Of a stretch of DNA of 64,000 nucleotides, positions 23,971 through 36,262 are shown one piece after another (within the stretch, counting starts at the first letter, position 1; every line of letters begins with the position of its first letter). Both the position numbers and the translations under genes were made by a program. Source of the DNA: Montifringilla adamsi (lineage: Eukaryota > Chordata > Aves > Passeriformes > Passeridae); NCBI GenBank assembly GCA_017590115.1, contig JAGGNK010010337.1, positions 4,105,679 through 4,169,678 of the forward strand, read 5' to 3'. The notes under the pieces were generated by a model. It saw only the letters and a program-made list of their open reading frames with translations, ran no database searches and was not told the DNA's origin.

Positions 23971-26900
23971 AGCTGAGCTCTGGAGTCAATGGCAGCGTGT
24001 GGGGCAGTACCCAGCAGAGGCAGCATGAAAGCAGAACCCCAGGCTGAGGGCACAGAGCGAGAGGTGTGCTGGCAGTGCTGTGTGCTTTGATTGCAGTGCT
24101 CACTGCTCCAGGGCAGGTCTCTAAGTGCAGGTCAGCATTGCTGCCTGTGGCAGAGCTGTAGAGAGCAGGAGTTTGGTGGGGTATCAGGGACATCTCAGTG
24201 TTCTCCCTGTGCACATAGTTACATGGTGCCTGCAGCCACCAGTGAAATGTAATGGGCACATGAGGAACTTTGATTTTTAAAGCAGAACTTACTAATTGTC
24301 TTACTTAGTGTATGTCCTAATTATCCTTACTATAGCAGACAGGCATCTAATCTTTATGCCTTTTTTCTCCAATGTCCTAACAAGTAATATTCCATGTACC
24401 CATTAAGTTTTAGTAACACTTCCAGTAGTACTTTTAGTACTGCTGCCTGCAGTATCTTAAACCTTTGTGTGAGCATTTCCTGTGATCAAGGCCTGATTTT
24501 GGATGTAGATTGCCACGTTTTGCTGGTGGAAAACGATCCTCTTTGCACCACTTCTTTTTTCATCAGAAAGTCCCTTTTCAGCAGAGCTTCCTGAAAAGCA
24601 CTGTCCTTTGTGTTCAACACGCCTGCCACTTCCTTCTCAAACTCACATGAACTCACATAGAACCATGCTAGCTTTTCCCTTGTGTTGTGAGAGGTGCTGA
24701 GTGGGTTTCCTATTCCTCTCCAGCCTCACCTGGTGTGTCTGGCAGGGAATAGACATTGCCTCCCCACGACTTCTCCATCAGAGCAAATGCAGCCAGTATT
24801 ACAGAAATCTGGGTTAACATCCTGACCCCGTGGGGGCATCTGCTGCCTTTCAGACAGGGATCAGAAAGGTCAGCTGCATTATGGAGAGGGAAAGCACTGT
24901 AGGTGGCAGAGCCCTGTGTAATCCCTTCCCTTTAATGCTGTTACGTAATACTGTCAGTATTCATTCACTGGCACATGGGGGCCTGCCTGGAGTAAACAGC
25001 CAAGGGAATTTAGAGCCATAAACCATTTTCATTCATCAGCATTGCTTATCTCCTGGCCATAGATTGAACCCTGCAGAGTAGCTCTCTGCAGATGTCACCT
25101 GCTTTGCTCAGCTTGGTTGTTTGCAAATCTCCTCCTGCAACAAAGTGACCCAGCTGAGAGGAAGACTAAGCATTTGGGGTGAACCCCACCATCCTCCCAG
25201 CAAGTGAGCTAACAGCACACTGCAGTCTTTGAAACCCAGCTCCTTGGCATGGGTCACCACACTCAGTCCTTAGCTGGCAGTTCTTCAGAGGAGCTCCCCC
25301 ACATCCTGAGCTTTCCTTTGCTTTGAGGGAAAGGCTTGTGTGATAAAGTAAGCTTTATTTAAAAGTCTTGAGTTTTGATTCCCTTTTTTCCCTCTCTAGA
25401 AACAAGTAGTCTTGAACAGCCTGAAAATAGCTGAGTTGCTTTTCTGTGTGCTTTTTCTTGGCTTGCTTTGCCGTCCTGCTGTACCATCAGCCACTGGATA
25501 CCTGCAGAAAACAGTCTTGATGTGTCTCCTCTCGACCACTGGCCATCAGAGGTGCAGTTTCTGGTGGGACAGCAGAAACTTGCGCAGCCCAAGTGGGCTG
25601 TTGTTCCCTTGCTGTCCTGGAACAGGTCACCTGGAGTGACCTGGCAGGGACACATTGGCCAGTCACACTGCCTCCATCCCGCTGCTGCAATAGCTTCAGC
25701 TTTCCCAGGAACATGAGGCAGAGCCCTCAGCATACAAAGGAGAGTTCTGCTTGGCTTGGAGGTTTGCTGGCAAAGGCTCTTAATCTTCAAAATCTCTCTC
25801 TGGCTCTGCATTCCTCTTTCTAATCCATATTACTTGAACGAGACCGTTTTCCGGGAGGCTCTTTCCTGCTGGGAAGAGACCAGCTGCTGTGGACTGTGAT
25901 CTGACACAATTTTGAGATGCCTAAATCCTGAGAAGCACTAAGCAGTTGCTGGCAGTCTGTTAAATAACTTTTCCTGGGATTAAAACTGTTCCCTCAACCC
26001 CAGCGAGGGCAATCTTCACTTTGAAATAGAGCAAGAAAAGGAGTGGTGTTCCTATGTGACAAATGGTGTTACTGTCTGTGGGGCTGCCTTTGTGGACCCT
26101 CCTGTTACCTCTCTGCACTGTAAAATGGAGGTTAAATCCATTTTTCTCCTTTTCTGGAGTACAGGCCTTGAGAAGCACCCAGTCTTTGGCCCAGGAACAT
26201 TACAGAGGGAATGAAGCCTTCCAAGTGGTGTAGTGTTCCTGGCCCCAGCAGCAGCTCCTTTTGTTGCTAAGCACAGAGGCTTTCTTTTTGCACTGCTGTA
26301 TCCAAACATCCTTCTGCAAACCCTGTCTATGGTCACTTGAGCTTACATACATGGTTTGGTTACTTTCTGTAGTTATCATCCTCTTGGAGGTCATTTGGCT
26401 CTTTAATTGGACATATAAAAGATGCAGCATGTTTACTTCAGCCTCCTTCTGTAGGCAGATCCTCCTTGCACAGAACTCCCAGGGTTAGTCAGAGAAGCAG
26501 TGCTAATTGCAGCTTGTTTTTAGGTGCTAGTAATGCTGTATCACAGGGTGATGCTCATGTAGAAATGGCAGGTCAAGAAGAACAAAGCCAGAGGATTTTA
26601 ACTTTAAGCTTTACTTTTACTCTGTGCTGGATACCTGGCTTCTTACTCCTCTCTAGTGAGGCATCTGTAAGACTGATTGGTTTAAGGATTACTCTAACAC
26701 GGCTTTTGAGTAAATTGTTTGAAGGTTTCATGTTATTGTCAGTGGAGGCAATTTATACATTTTTACACAAGTTTATAAAACTCCCAGGAGGAACTTGGCA
26801 GTTTTTAGTGGCTCTTCAAAGTTTTCCAGTCCTGTAGTTTGACACTAACACCTGCGTTTTCATCTTCCTGTTGTGGTATTTTTGGGAGCTGTTCTGGAAG

Positions 26901-27194
26901 AAGCAGATCAAAACAAACAGCAACTGTAGATTTCAGTGGCTGGTGCCTATTTCTCTTTGCTTGGTTTCTGAATACAGACAGGTGGTCTTTTAAGCAGAAG
27001 CATCGTAACTGTGTTCTTGGAAGAGGATGGGAAGTTGCTGACTTCTCATGACAGAAATCCTCCTGCCTTTTATCCACATTTGCTCCTTTTGTGGCCTTGG
27101 GTGAGTCAGATTTTCTGGGGCCAGGTCCACATGTGGTGTATGAGGACCAGTGCAATGCCAAGTTATCCCGGCAGGGGACCAGGCCCTCACCCCG

Positions 27195-27310
27195 TTCTAA
27201 AATGGAGATATTACCCCTTACCTACCTCACAAGGATATTGTGAGGATTGATGCTCATACAGCATTTTGAAGATGTCAAGTGCTACGTAAGTCACAAGTAT
27301 TATCCAACTT
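27195..27310 (+). mobile_element. Ancient MIR/CORE-SINE-type remnant
   Basis: The segment carries the sequence order typical of the MIR/CORE-SINE 3' half: AAAATGGAGATATTA, then ACCTACCTCACAAGGATATT, then GTGAGGATT, and a tail resembling AGTGCTACGTAAGT. It is well diverged, as expected for an element active early in amniote history. The assignment is from memory of the consensus, not from a search. Confidence 0.6.
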
Positions 27311-28721
27311 TAATGTTAAAATTGCTTCTAAGCAACACGGAATATGTGGCTGCCTTTTCAATTTGCATCAGATAGAAAAAAATTGCAAAATATTTATTCA
27401 TGCTGGTTAACAGGATGGGCTCAGCTACGCTTGAACTCTGAGGGAGGTTTAGCTTAAAAATCTGAACTCTCTAATTTCAGTTTTGCAAATGATTTTTAGT
27501 TCTTCTAAAACCCTTGACCAAATTCTTAGCTGTGAACGTTGCATCCAGCTTTTGCAGTCTAGTCTTGTCCCCCACTGTTAGCTAGAGTAAATATAATCCA
27601 GCCAAAACAGAGTGCCTCACAGTCTGCTGTGGCTTTTGAAAAAGCTGGAACAGAAAATGAAGTCATTCTGTTCAGCCTTCAGTCTGCAGAAGGTCAGCTG
27701 GGTTTCATGAGATAACTTTCAAAGGGATGTTTAATTTCTCTGATTGTAAGTTTCACTGGCTTTAAAATCAGCAGAGAGAGAAAGTCTTGATGGAATCAAT
27801 AAGGTCGGCATATCCTTCTTGGATTCCTTTTTTTCACCCAAATGAAGGAAGCAGTGGGTTTTGTAGCAAAGGAAGTGCTTGTACCACCAGTCCCTTGGCC
27901 CAGAACAAAAGCTGATCTAGAAATACAGCTCTCAACCATCGCCGAGTTCTCAACTAGATAAAAATACCACTGTTCACTGATCTAAATCTGGACCACAGCT
28001 AGAAACTACCTAGTTTTTGTAGCACTAGCTGCTGTACAAACACAAATGAAGGCAAGGAATTACACACCAAGGAATGTGAGCTGTGTATATGTGAAATGGA
28101 CCATTATTTTGAAGCAGCTGCAGTAAAATCTTAATATGAACTCAGAAGCAAACACAATGCAAATTTTTATGGTTTCTTTAAAATATTTGATGGGTTTTCA
28201 TTTTCTTAGTTTGGAGAAAATTTTCTTAATGTTATTTTATTTTTGCTCTTACTGTAAAGAATAAAAATACACAACTCTAGACAGACTACAAATGAAAAAA
28301 AGTGGCCAGTTGGCAGGAATGCCAAAACTTCTGTGGTCTGTATTGTTTCTGTGGTGACACTATGCTGCTGTCGGTGTGCTACTGGAGTGGTGTGATGGCT
28401 CAAAAGTGAGGCTGAAGCACAAGATGCAGGTGTTGAGCCACCAAGACTTCAGTGGGAGCATGACTGGGCCAATTTGGATCAGTCAAAAGACAGAGCATAA
28501 GGAAATAAAAGACACCTTTTCCTGACAGAAGAGAAGCAAGAAACCAAAACCAGCCCATTGGGCGATGGTGCTGAATCACTACAAACATTTTTATCTAGAC
28601 CCTGCTGGTGCAGGTTCCTGCTGGACCAAGCCTTGCTCCTAATTCAGCTGGGGAGGCTTGCTCCAAGCCTATGGTGCTGGCAGGGTCAGGCCAGCAGAAC
28701 CTGAAGCTTTGTTAAATAAAC

Positions 28722-28803
28722 CCAAAAAACAGAAAACAGCAACAAAAACAAGAATAAAACCCCAAAACCACCAAAAAAAACCCCAAAAAAACAAAAAAAA
28801 CAA
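28722..28803 (+). repeat. A-rich low-complexity tract
   Basis: About 80 bases consist almost only of A and C, with irregular AAAACC, AACAAAA and CCAAAAAAAA units. It produces a low-complexity lysine/proline/asparagine-rich translation that should not be read as a gene. An AATAAA lies just before it, so it might be a decayed poly(A) tail, but the preceding sequence is not recognisable. Confidence 0.8.
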
Positions 28804-31344
28804 GGAAGGAGAAAGCAAATGCCACTGGGTAAGTGGCAGTTCTGCCTGCCTGAGAATGCAGAGTGGCTGGTCTGTCCTGAACACTAATCTCTATGTGTGA
28901 ATCTCTTGCTCCAGCCCCTCTCCCACACATTCCAGGCAGAGTGCACTGAAAATGTGACTGAAGCAGCTGCTCTCCTCTGGGGAGCCAAGCACTTTGCCAC
29001 GTCTGAAAGTCTCTAGCACTTACTTTCTTTACTGTGATTGTAAAGGTCACCACATGCAGTACAGCCACTTGATCTGGGATCTTTTCTTAACACATTTTTA
29101 TGCTGATTTTACTATTCTTTGTTTGGAATGTAATTTTTTTTCTCATTTCTTCTGTGTGTAACAGCAATTAAAATATTAATTTACTCGGTATTTTTACTGT
29201 GCAGATACAACGTCTCCTTGCTCATTTTCTGTTTCTGTCACTGGTTCAGCACGGAATATGAGGCCCCTCTGTGGCGGGCAGCTTTGTGCCACTGTTATAC
29301 CCTCCAGCATAATTTGTGCTGGAGCTGCTCAGCACCCCACTAAAGCTGACTGTCACAGTCAGCCACAGCATTCCTACCTGGGGAACCCTGAAAAACACTC
29401 ACATGCACTCCACAGAGTACATCCAGCACAAACCAACCAGGCACCGGGCTGGCATTACACCACATCCTGGCTGCCCTGGGTTGCCAATCTCAGGAGCAAG
29501 CTTGTCCCTTGCTGCTCCAGCCAGTGCCACAGAAAACGGCCATTTTTCCACACTTCCAGGGAGAAGGGAGCTTGCTGCACAGGGCTGCTCCAGGAAGACT
29601 GCTCACTGCCAGCAATTCCCAGACTAATGGCCAAATCTCTCTTGCCCCTCACCCCAGGAAAAATTTCCAGGAGGGAAGGAGTAGTCTGCACATTTTTCTC
29701 TGGTTGGGATCTGATGCCAGCTTCTTCAGCTGTTTGATGCAGTGGCACAGATATTTTGTTTCATTAATCCTGAACCAGGCCATCTGTCACCAGTGGAACA
29801 GGTTCCAAGGATTTATAGCATAGAAACACAGTGGGTGTCAGTGCTCCCAGTCAGTTCATGGATCTGCTTGCAGGCTTAATGGAGAGTCCTTCGTACTCCC
29901 CTTCTGAAGTGGAATGGTTCCTGGTGTGAGAATTAATCAGTAGCAGACAGACAACCAAATTATTTTCAGGGCAGCCTAAAGGGGTTAACAGGAGGCAAAA
30001 GGGAGTGATTCTCTCCTCTTCCTTTTATTTGGTCTTTTATAATTCCTTTCAAAATCTTAGAGGCCTGCTGGGAGGAGCATCCTGTTTCCTCATACCTCCT
30101 TCCTAGCTCCAGATGGAACAAAAGTGATACAATATTCTCACACTGAGTGTGTCTGGGTCACTGGCCACTGCTATATTTTTATTCCAGAACTGGCTCCTGG
30201 AAGAGTTCAGTCTACATTAAAAGAACCAGCACCAATGGATGTATATTTGTATTGATCTATCTGTCAGACTGTTCACTGGATCAGATTTTCTGTAATCCCT
30301 TATCTAGGCATGGCCACCAGCAGTGAAGTTCCTGCCCTTTCTGTGGCCAGCTCTTTTACAAAGTGACTCCCTCATTTGCAAAGCTGTATTTACTTTCTTG
30401 ATATCACAAGGATTTAAGTATTTCAGATTTATGGCTTACTCTGTGTTTATATGCAATCTCACATAAAGCAGCCTAAAATATCATGGAGCTCCTGCTGGGC
30501 TATCTGGAGAAAAGGAGGCAGAATCCAAGTCTCTTCTTGAACTTGGAAGCAGGATTCTCTCCAATCTTTGGCTCCTTTTATTACCATTAAGATACATTAG
30601 CAGAGGGTATTAGAAGTATCACCTTTAACATCCTACTGTACAAAATCACTTAGTGAGCAGGAAGATGGAAACACTGGAAGTGCTCCTGCTGAGTAGAAGC
30701 CCCACTCTACCACCTGGCCTAGCTGACCTTCACAGAAGCCAAGGACAGCTGCATTTTGAGCCACATGAAGACAAACGACACAGCCACAACAATGCTGTTC
30801 TGCATGCCAGACCAGGCACAGCTAGTTCCACTAATTATATCTTGTGTTTCAACTCCTGCAAACTTCCTGTCCTGGTGTCCATCTTTTTTTTAAGGAAAAG
30901 AAAATGACTAAGTGCCATAATTAGTGCAGTCAATCCCACATTTTGAGTGCAAGTCTCATTTGCAAGTTATGGATAAAAAGCTTTATAAAATTTTTAAAGG
31001 TTTTAAAGCTTTGTAAGGCTTTCCACTGTATGAAGGAAAAAGTCTGGTTGCAGTTTTTGTAGGAAGTGACAGTTCAAATTTAGGGAGTTCTCATTTTCAC
31101 TCCCATTTCCCCTTGTTCACTTCAGCACTGTTCTGAATAATTCACTTTGGGTCTAACAGTCTTTGTGTTCTTTGCAACCTGCCCCCTCCCAGCCTTCTAA
31201 GCTACAACAGCAGCAGAGCTGCTGCTGTGTTTCACTGAGGTGGTGCAATGCCCTTTTTGTTTTCACAATTATTATGAAAAGGGCTAAAACTGAAAAACAT
31301 GACTAAGCAGAAGAGTGCAATTAAAGAAGAGAAACAGAAAAGTA

Positions 31345-31922
31345 TGTAAGTATTGGGTTTGTGTGGCAAGGCTTTGGTGGCAGGAGGGGACTTCAGGGCT
31401 GGCTTCTGTGAGAGGCTGCTGGAAGCTTCCCCTGTGTCCAGTGGAAGCAACAGGTCCAAGTGCCTCTGTGTCAACACTATTAAGAAGGGGAAAAAAAACT
31501 GCAACAGCAACTGCAGCTAAAGAGAGGAGTGAGAATATGTGAGAGAAGAGGAAAGAGGGGCAAAGATGAAGCATGATGAACTGACCACAGACCCTGTTCC
31601 CCATCCACCTGCACCAGTGGGTAAAGGAGATAAAGAATTCTGAAATAGAGTTAAGCCCAGAAGAAGGGAGGAGTAGGGGAAAGATGTTTTAAAATTTAGG
31701 GGTTTACTTCCCTTACCCTAGTCTGATTTGATTTGTAATAAATTAAACTCCCCAAGTTGAGTGTGTTTTGCCTGTGACAGTAACTGGTGAGTGATCTCCC
31801 TATCCTTACCTTGCTTCATAACCCTTTTGTTAAATTTTCGCTCTCCTGTCCAGCTGTGGGAGAGTAGTGACAAAATGGCTTTGGTCTGCACCAGGTGTCC
31901 AGCTGGGGTAAACCCACCACAA
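31345..31922 (-). mobile_element. Solo LTR of an endogenous retrovirus (passerine ERV family)
   Basis: On the minus strand the segment begins with a TG-type terminus followed by the GGTTTACCCCAGCTGGACAC-like block and ends near CAAACCCAATA. I recognise this as a common songbird LTR. Internal blocks also match: the GGGAGATCACTCAC segment, the CAGACTAGGGTAAGG-like segment, and a terminal part ending in CTTGCCACACAAACCC. It seems shorter than full copies, with a large internal stretch missing in the middle. No gag, pol or env sequence adjoins it, so it is a solo LTR. Family naming is tentative. Confidence 0.75.
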
Positions 31923-34900
31923 TATATTAAGAGGAATTGAGATAGAGGTTTAGTCCCTGTGGAATCAACACAGAAACCAGCTACTCCTTCACAGTTATTC
32001 AAATCAGCATATTTGCTCAGCCCTTAGGTCAGTCCTTACTCCTTTCCCATAGGATAGCCTGTCAGCAGGTAAAGACCACAAAGTCTCTGAAAAATGTCCC
32101 TAAAGAAAATCTATTGAGTCCTGGTCTGAAGGGGCTTGTGTCCTAGTGAAGAGTGCTTGTTTCCACATGAGGCATGATGCTCTCCAGCCTACAGTGCCCA
32201 ACTCCAGGCAGTAACTACCTCTCTTCCAGAACTAAAATGATCAAGAATATAGTTTCTAAAATAATAAAGATAAATCTGCAGTTAAGCTGGATTTGATGTG
32301 AATACCTTATCTGCTAAAGTCAGTTTTACAGTCTCTTATTCTCATTCCTGATTTCCCACCTTAGCTGAAAATATCTGGCAGCAGAGAGACCTTACCCAGA
32401 AACTGCCCAGGTAAGACAAGGAGGAGCCCCAGGAGCCCACAGACACAGGCTCCCACTGAGGAACCTGGGTATAAATCAGCATCTCACCCATACAGCGCTT
32501 TTGCAAGCCTCACTCCCCAGCCAGCCCTGCTGTAAGCAGGCTGGTTTGAATTGCTTTGAAGAGGTGTGTTCCTGTTGTACCAGTGCTCACCGCAACAGGC
32601 TCAGTGTGGGAGGGCAGAAGGTAAGTGCAAGCCAGCAAGCAGATCTCTGAGGGGATAGGGAGCTGTTCTTGTGCCCCCCAGGCCTGTCTGCCTTCTCTGA
32701 GTGGGGTGAAGTGCTGTCAGGATTCCTTGCATCAGCCTGGCTGGGAACAGAGAAAGCTCCCACTGATTTTAAGGACGAGGAAGGTGTGCTCCAGCTGTGG
32801 CTTAAGGGAGGAGTGTATCAGGGTGCATGGGAAGTGGGACATGTGGTAGCAACAGGAATTATTAGAAAAATGGTAAATAATTGCTTTAATTCTTTTGGGT
32901 GGGCAGTTGCTGGCTTTGGTGAAGAAGTATTGCATGCACTGTACACACAAACACAGATCAGTTTGAAAATCAGAGCAGGAAACTTAGTGTGAGCATCCTT
33001 TCCCTCTGCTGACCCCCTGTGAGCTACTTCCACATTAGCAGAGAGAACCAAACCCTGGGTGGAGTGTGTTTGTGTGCCCAGCAGTTGTCAGCAGGCTGTC
33101 CAGAAGTAATGATCTCAGACAAAAATAACCCTGAAAGATCTTTCCAAATATAGTCTCTCATTATTGGTGCTGTATCAGTTTCATTTCAAGCTGTGCCTGG
33201 CAGCTTCTCTCTCTTGTCCTCTTTAAGAGGACACAGTCAGGCCTGAGCCACCATGGCCTATCTCTAAAACATGTTTGTAAAACCTCACCCTATGCACCTG
33301 GAGGAGTCCATGCTCACACCACCAATTTGAACCAGCTCTGTGTTACAACCTGATTTAAAGCTTCACTGCTTTCAACAAAAGAGGGAAGGGAGAGTGGGAT
33401 ATGAAATGTCTGATTTTCTTCCTCTTTTTGTCCTGGAAACCTTACTAGCCATCATACAATGCTGGCAAAATCCATCCATTTTACAAAGGAAGAGAACAGA
33501 TGCACCCAGTGCAGCGTCTGTGCAGAAAAAAGCACAAGGCCATTGTCAGAGTGCATCCATGGACTGCTTGGAAGTGCTAAGTATGCCATGGATGCAGAGC
33601 AAGCCTAGTTAGGGACTGAGAACTGGGCATGTTTGCTCCTGAGCCATTTAGGGAATTCATAAGGCCTGCTGGCCAAAATAAGCTATTTTGAGGGATACAA
33701 GACCGCCTTAAAACAAGTGAAGAAAAATCTCAGTGACTTCAAAGAAAGACAGAGTTAGGCTGTTTTTTTGGATATGAAGGTAAGTTCCTACAATGTGGCC
33801 CTTGCAGCTCCAGCACCTACAGCCTGAACAATCCCTTCCTCTGTGCACAAGGGAGAGAGCCCAGAGAAGTGTGATCCACAGTGCAGGTCCCAGCAAGTGC
33901 CCTTGTCCTGGAAAACAGCAGGGTGTGAACTGCAGTCAGACATGAAATCTCATGGTTCCTCAGCCTGGAGGGAATCACCCACAACAAATCTGAGCGGCTG
34001 CACACCTGACCTACCACAGATGATCAGCTTGCAGCTGCAAGTTGTAGGGTTCATAAGTGGGCAGGAGCTTCTTGTTGAGGGGAGCCACAGCTGAGGCTTG
34101 GAGGCATTGCTAAGGATGCCTCTGTACTGGGGTCACTGATGAAAGCCCAGCTCAGGGCACAGCTGTTGTCACGTGCTGTGGCTCCTCAGTGGGGCCATGG
34201 AGCAGGAAGCACTGTCCTTCCTGGGATACTCCATCTTGAAGTCAAAATGCTGCTGGGGACAGTCACTGCAGGCTGCTTCCCACTGCACACACAAACATGC
34301 AAACAGAGTCAGCACCATCAGCACACAGAGTCTTCTTGCGCATGAGTACAAATCTTAAAGAGCTTGGGTATGACATTTCATGACCTGGACCTTGCTTCCC
34401 ATCAGGGAAAACCCAGGGAGTAGGAAGAATGAATAATACACCACATTTCTCTTGGCATCTGACCAGCAGACCTGTCTCAACATGCAAACAAATATAAACT
34501 GAAAAGCAAGAGGGGAAGGAATTGGAAATCTCATTCTCCCATTAATCTGCTATGCAACTGTAAGCAAGCAATTAATTTCTTTCTTCAGCTGTAACTGAGG
34601 TGTCACAATTTTGCTCCACAAAGATATATCGATGCATTCTCTCACTAATGCCATTAAATTGTAAAGTGCTTTTGGATATTTAGCTCCCAAAGCACTTTAG
34701 AAATGCATGATTAAATTACACCCAATTATAAACCAAAGCAGGTGATCTTGTAGAGGAAGGGATATTGCTCTGCTGGTGTTGCTCTGAGGCATTAATAGTC
34801 TACAGAATGCTCAGGGGAAATCAAGGGGAACTGCATGTACAATTTAATTTCCACTGTCCACTGCAAATCTTCCATTTTCAGCCTGTATTTAAATACATTT

Positions 34901-36189
34901 CTTGAAGTACTTAATACTGCTTGTTGCTTTGACATAGGATCTCATCAGGTAAATCCCCTGGACTGTAAATGTAGCACTATATGGCAAAATTCTTCCAGGA
35001 GACCTCATTCTCAACAAAAAGCTTACCTCCTCATTCTCCTTCAGAGTTTTTCTACCATCTCTCAGGTTTATGCAAATAAACCTTGTGACTTGCCATTTAT
35101 AATGAAGAGTAGGAAATCAGTTCACATCTGTGTCCTGCTGGTCCAGGTAGGCTGTTATCAGAGGGATGCAGTGCAAGGCAGAGCCAACCTAACTTTCTCC
35201 CCTTTACAACTCTCTTACACTCACCTACGTGCACAGAAGTTACTGAAGTCATTTCAGGCTCTGTACAATCCAGGCCTAGAGCACTTCCACACAAGAACAC
35301 AACTACAGCCACATAACTGGAAGTGCTTTTTCTTAGCTGCACACGTAGCCAAAGTAACACACCTATGGCCTAAGCCATCTATCAGGAAAGGCTGATTGGG
35401 AAATACAAATACACAATTTGACACCTCATTACTCCTTTTAGTGTACCACTCATTCTGCCAACTTAATGTGTTGCCTATTACTCTTAATGGGATTAGAAGA
35501 CTCATAGCAGCATGTGGATAGGCTTCTGAAGAAATAGATGCCTAATCTAGTAATATGTATTAATATATTTTTTTTTTATATTACAATATTGTTCATTACA
35601 CCAGGCACAGGCCAACTCAAAAAAGTTGTCTTGAATCTCACCATTTAGAGTCCCTGCATTCTGCAATTCCCCAGGCTGGGCAGAAGGATCATTTAAAATT
35701 TTGCCTTGATGAGCTGGGCCATGCTCAGTTATGTTTGGGAGCACTGCTGATTAGATATCCGTGTTATGATTAGGCACATGTGGGGAGCAACTGAACAAAG
35801 AAAGCATCATTTACCTGACAAGATGACCTCTAGATGTTTAATTTAATGTGCTTTCAGGGGCTTCTGGTCCAGAAAGACTGTCACACAGTCTCCTATGTGT
35901 CACAGATTTCTTTGCTTCTCATTTAGGCAACAGATCCCAGTCAGACTGAAAATGTACTACAAGACAAATGACTTGTAACACCAATTTTCTGTTATGTCAA
36001 GACATGATAATATCTCCCTCTGAGCACATGGATATCCTGAATTTTAATTTAAGCAGCACCTGTATAAAGTGCTATGGCTACATACACATGTAGTAAAAGG
36101 AAGCCTGGTCCTGAAGAGATTGCCAACAAGTGGAAGGGATAGAAAAGGAGGTATTCTTGTATCTAATCCCCAGGTGAGCACCTGAGCTG

Positions 36190-36262
36190 CAAAGCAGGTT
36201 AGTGACATACCCAAGGCCACACAGGGAGCCTGAGCTTAACCCCAAGTCTTGTGCTTACCTCT
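36190..36262 (-). mobile_element. Ancient MIR-type SINE remnant
   Basis: The plus strand reads GGTTAGTGACATACCCAAGG followed by CCACACAGGGAGCC and AACCCCAAGTCTTGTGCTTA. This is the order of the antisense MIR core (AAGTGACTTGCCCAAGGTCA, then ACACAGC, then AACCCAGGTCT). It is diverged. The strand is given for the SINE sense orientation. Confidence 0.6.

Larger units (their letters stand above)
23971..31340. other. Intergenic region, no gene recognised
   Basis: The region has ordinary AT-leaning composition. It contains a probable ancient SINE remnant (about 27195-27310) and an A-rich low-complexity tract (28722-28803). A pyrimidine tract followed by CTCTCTAG at about 25385-25400 resembles a 3' splice site, but the frame behind it (25412-25639) resembles no known protein. 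I found no exon that I could attribute to a known gene. Confidence 0.6.

Noticed and set aside
25385..25640. Pyrimidine tract plus AG followed by an ORF, possible extra exon
   Set aside because: The translation is unfamiliar, no donor or partner exon fits, and such acceptor-like sites are frequent by chance.
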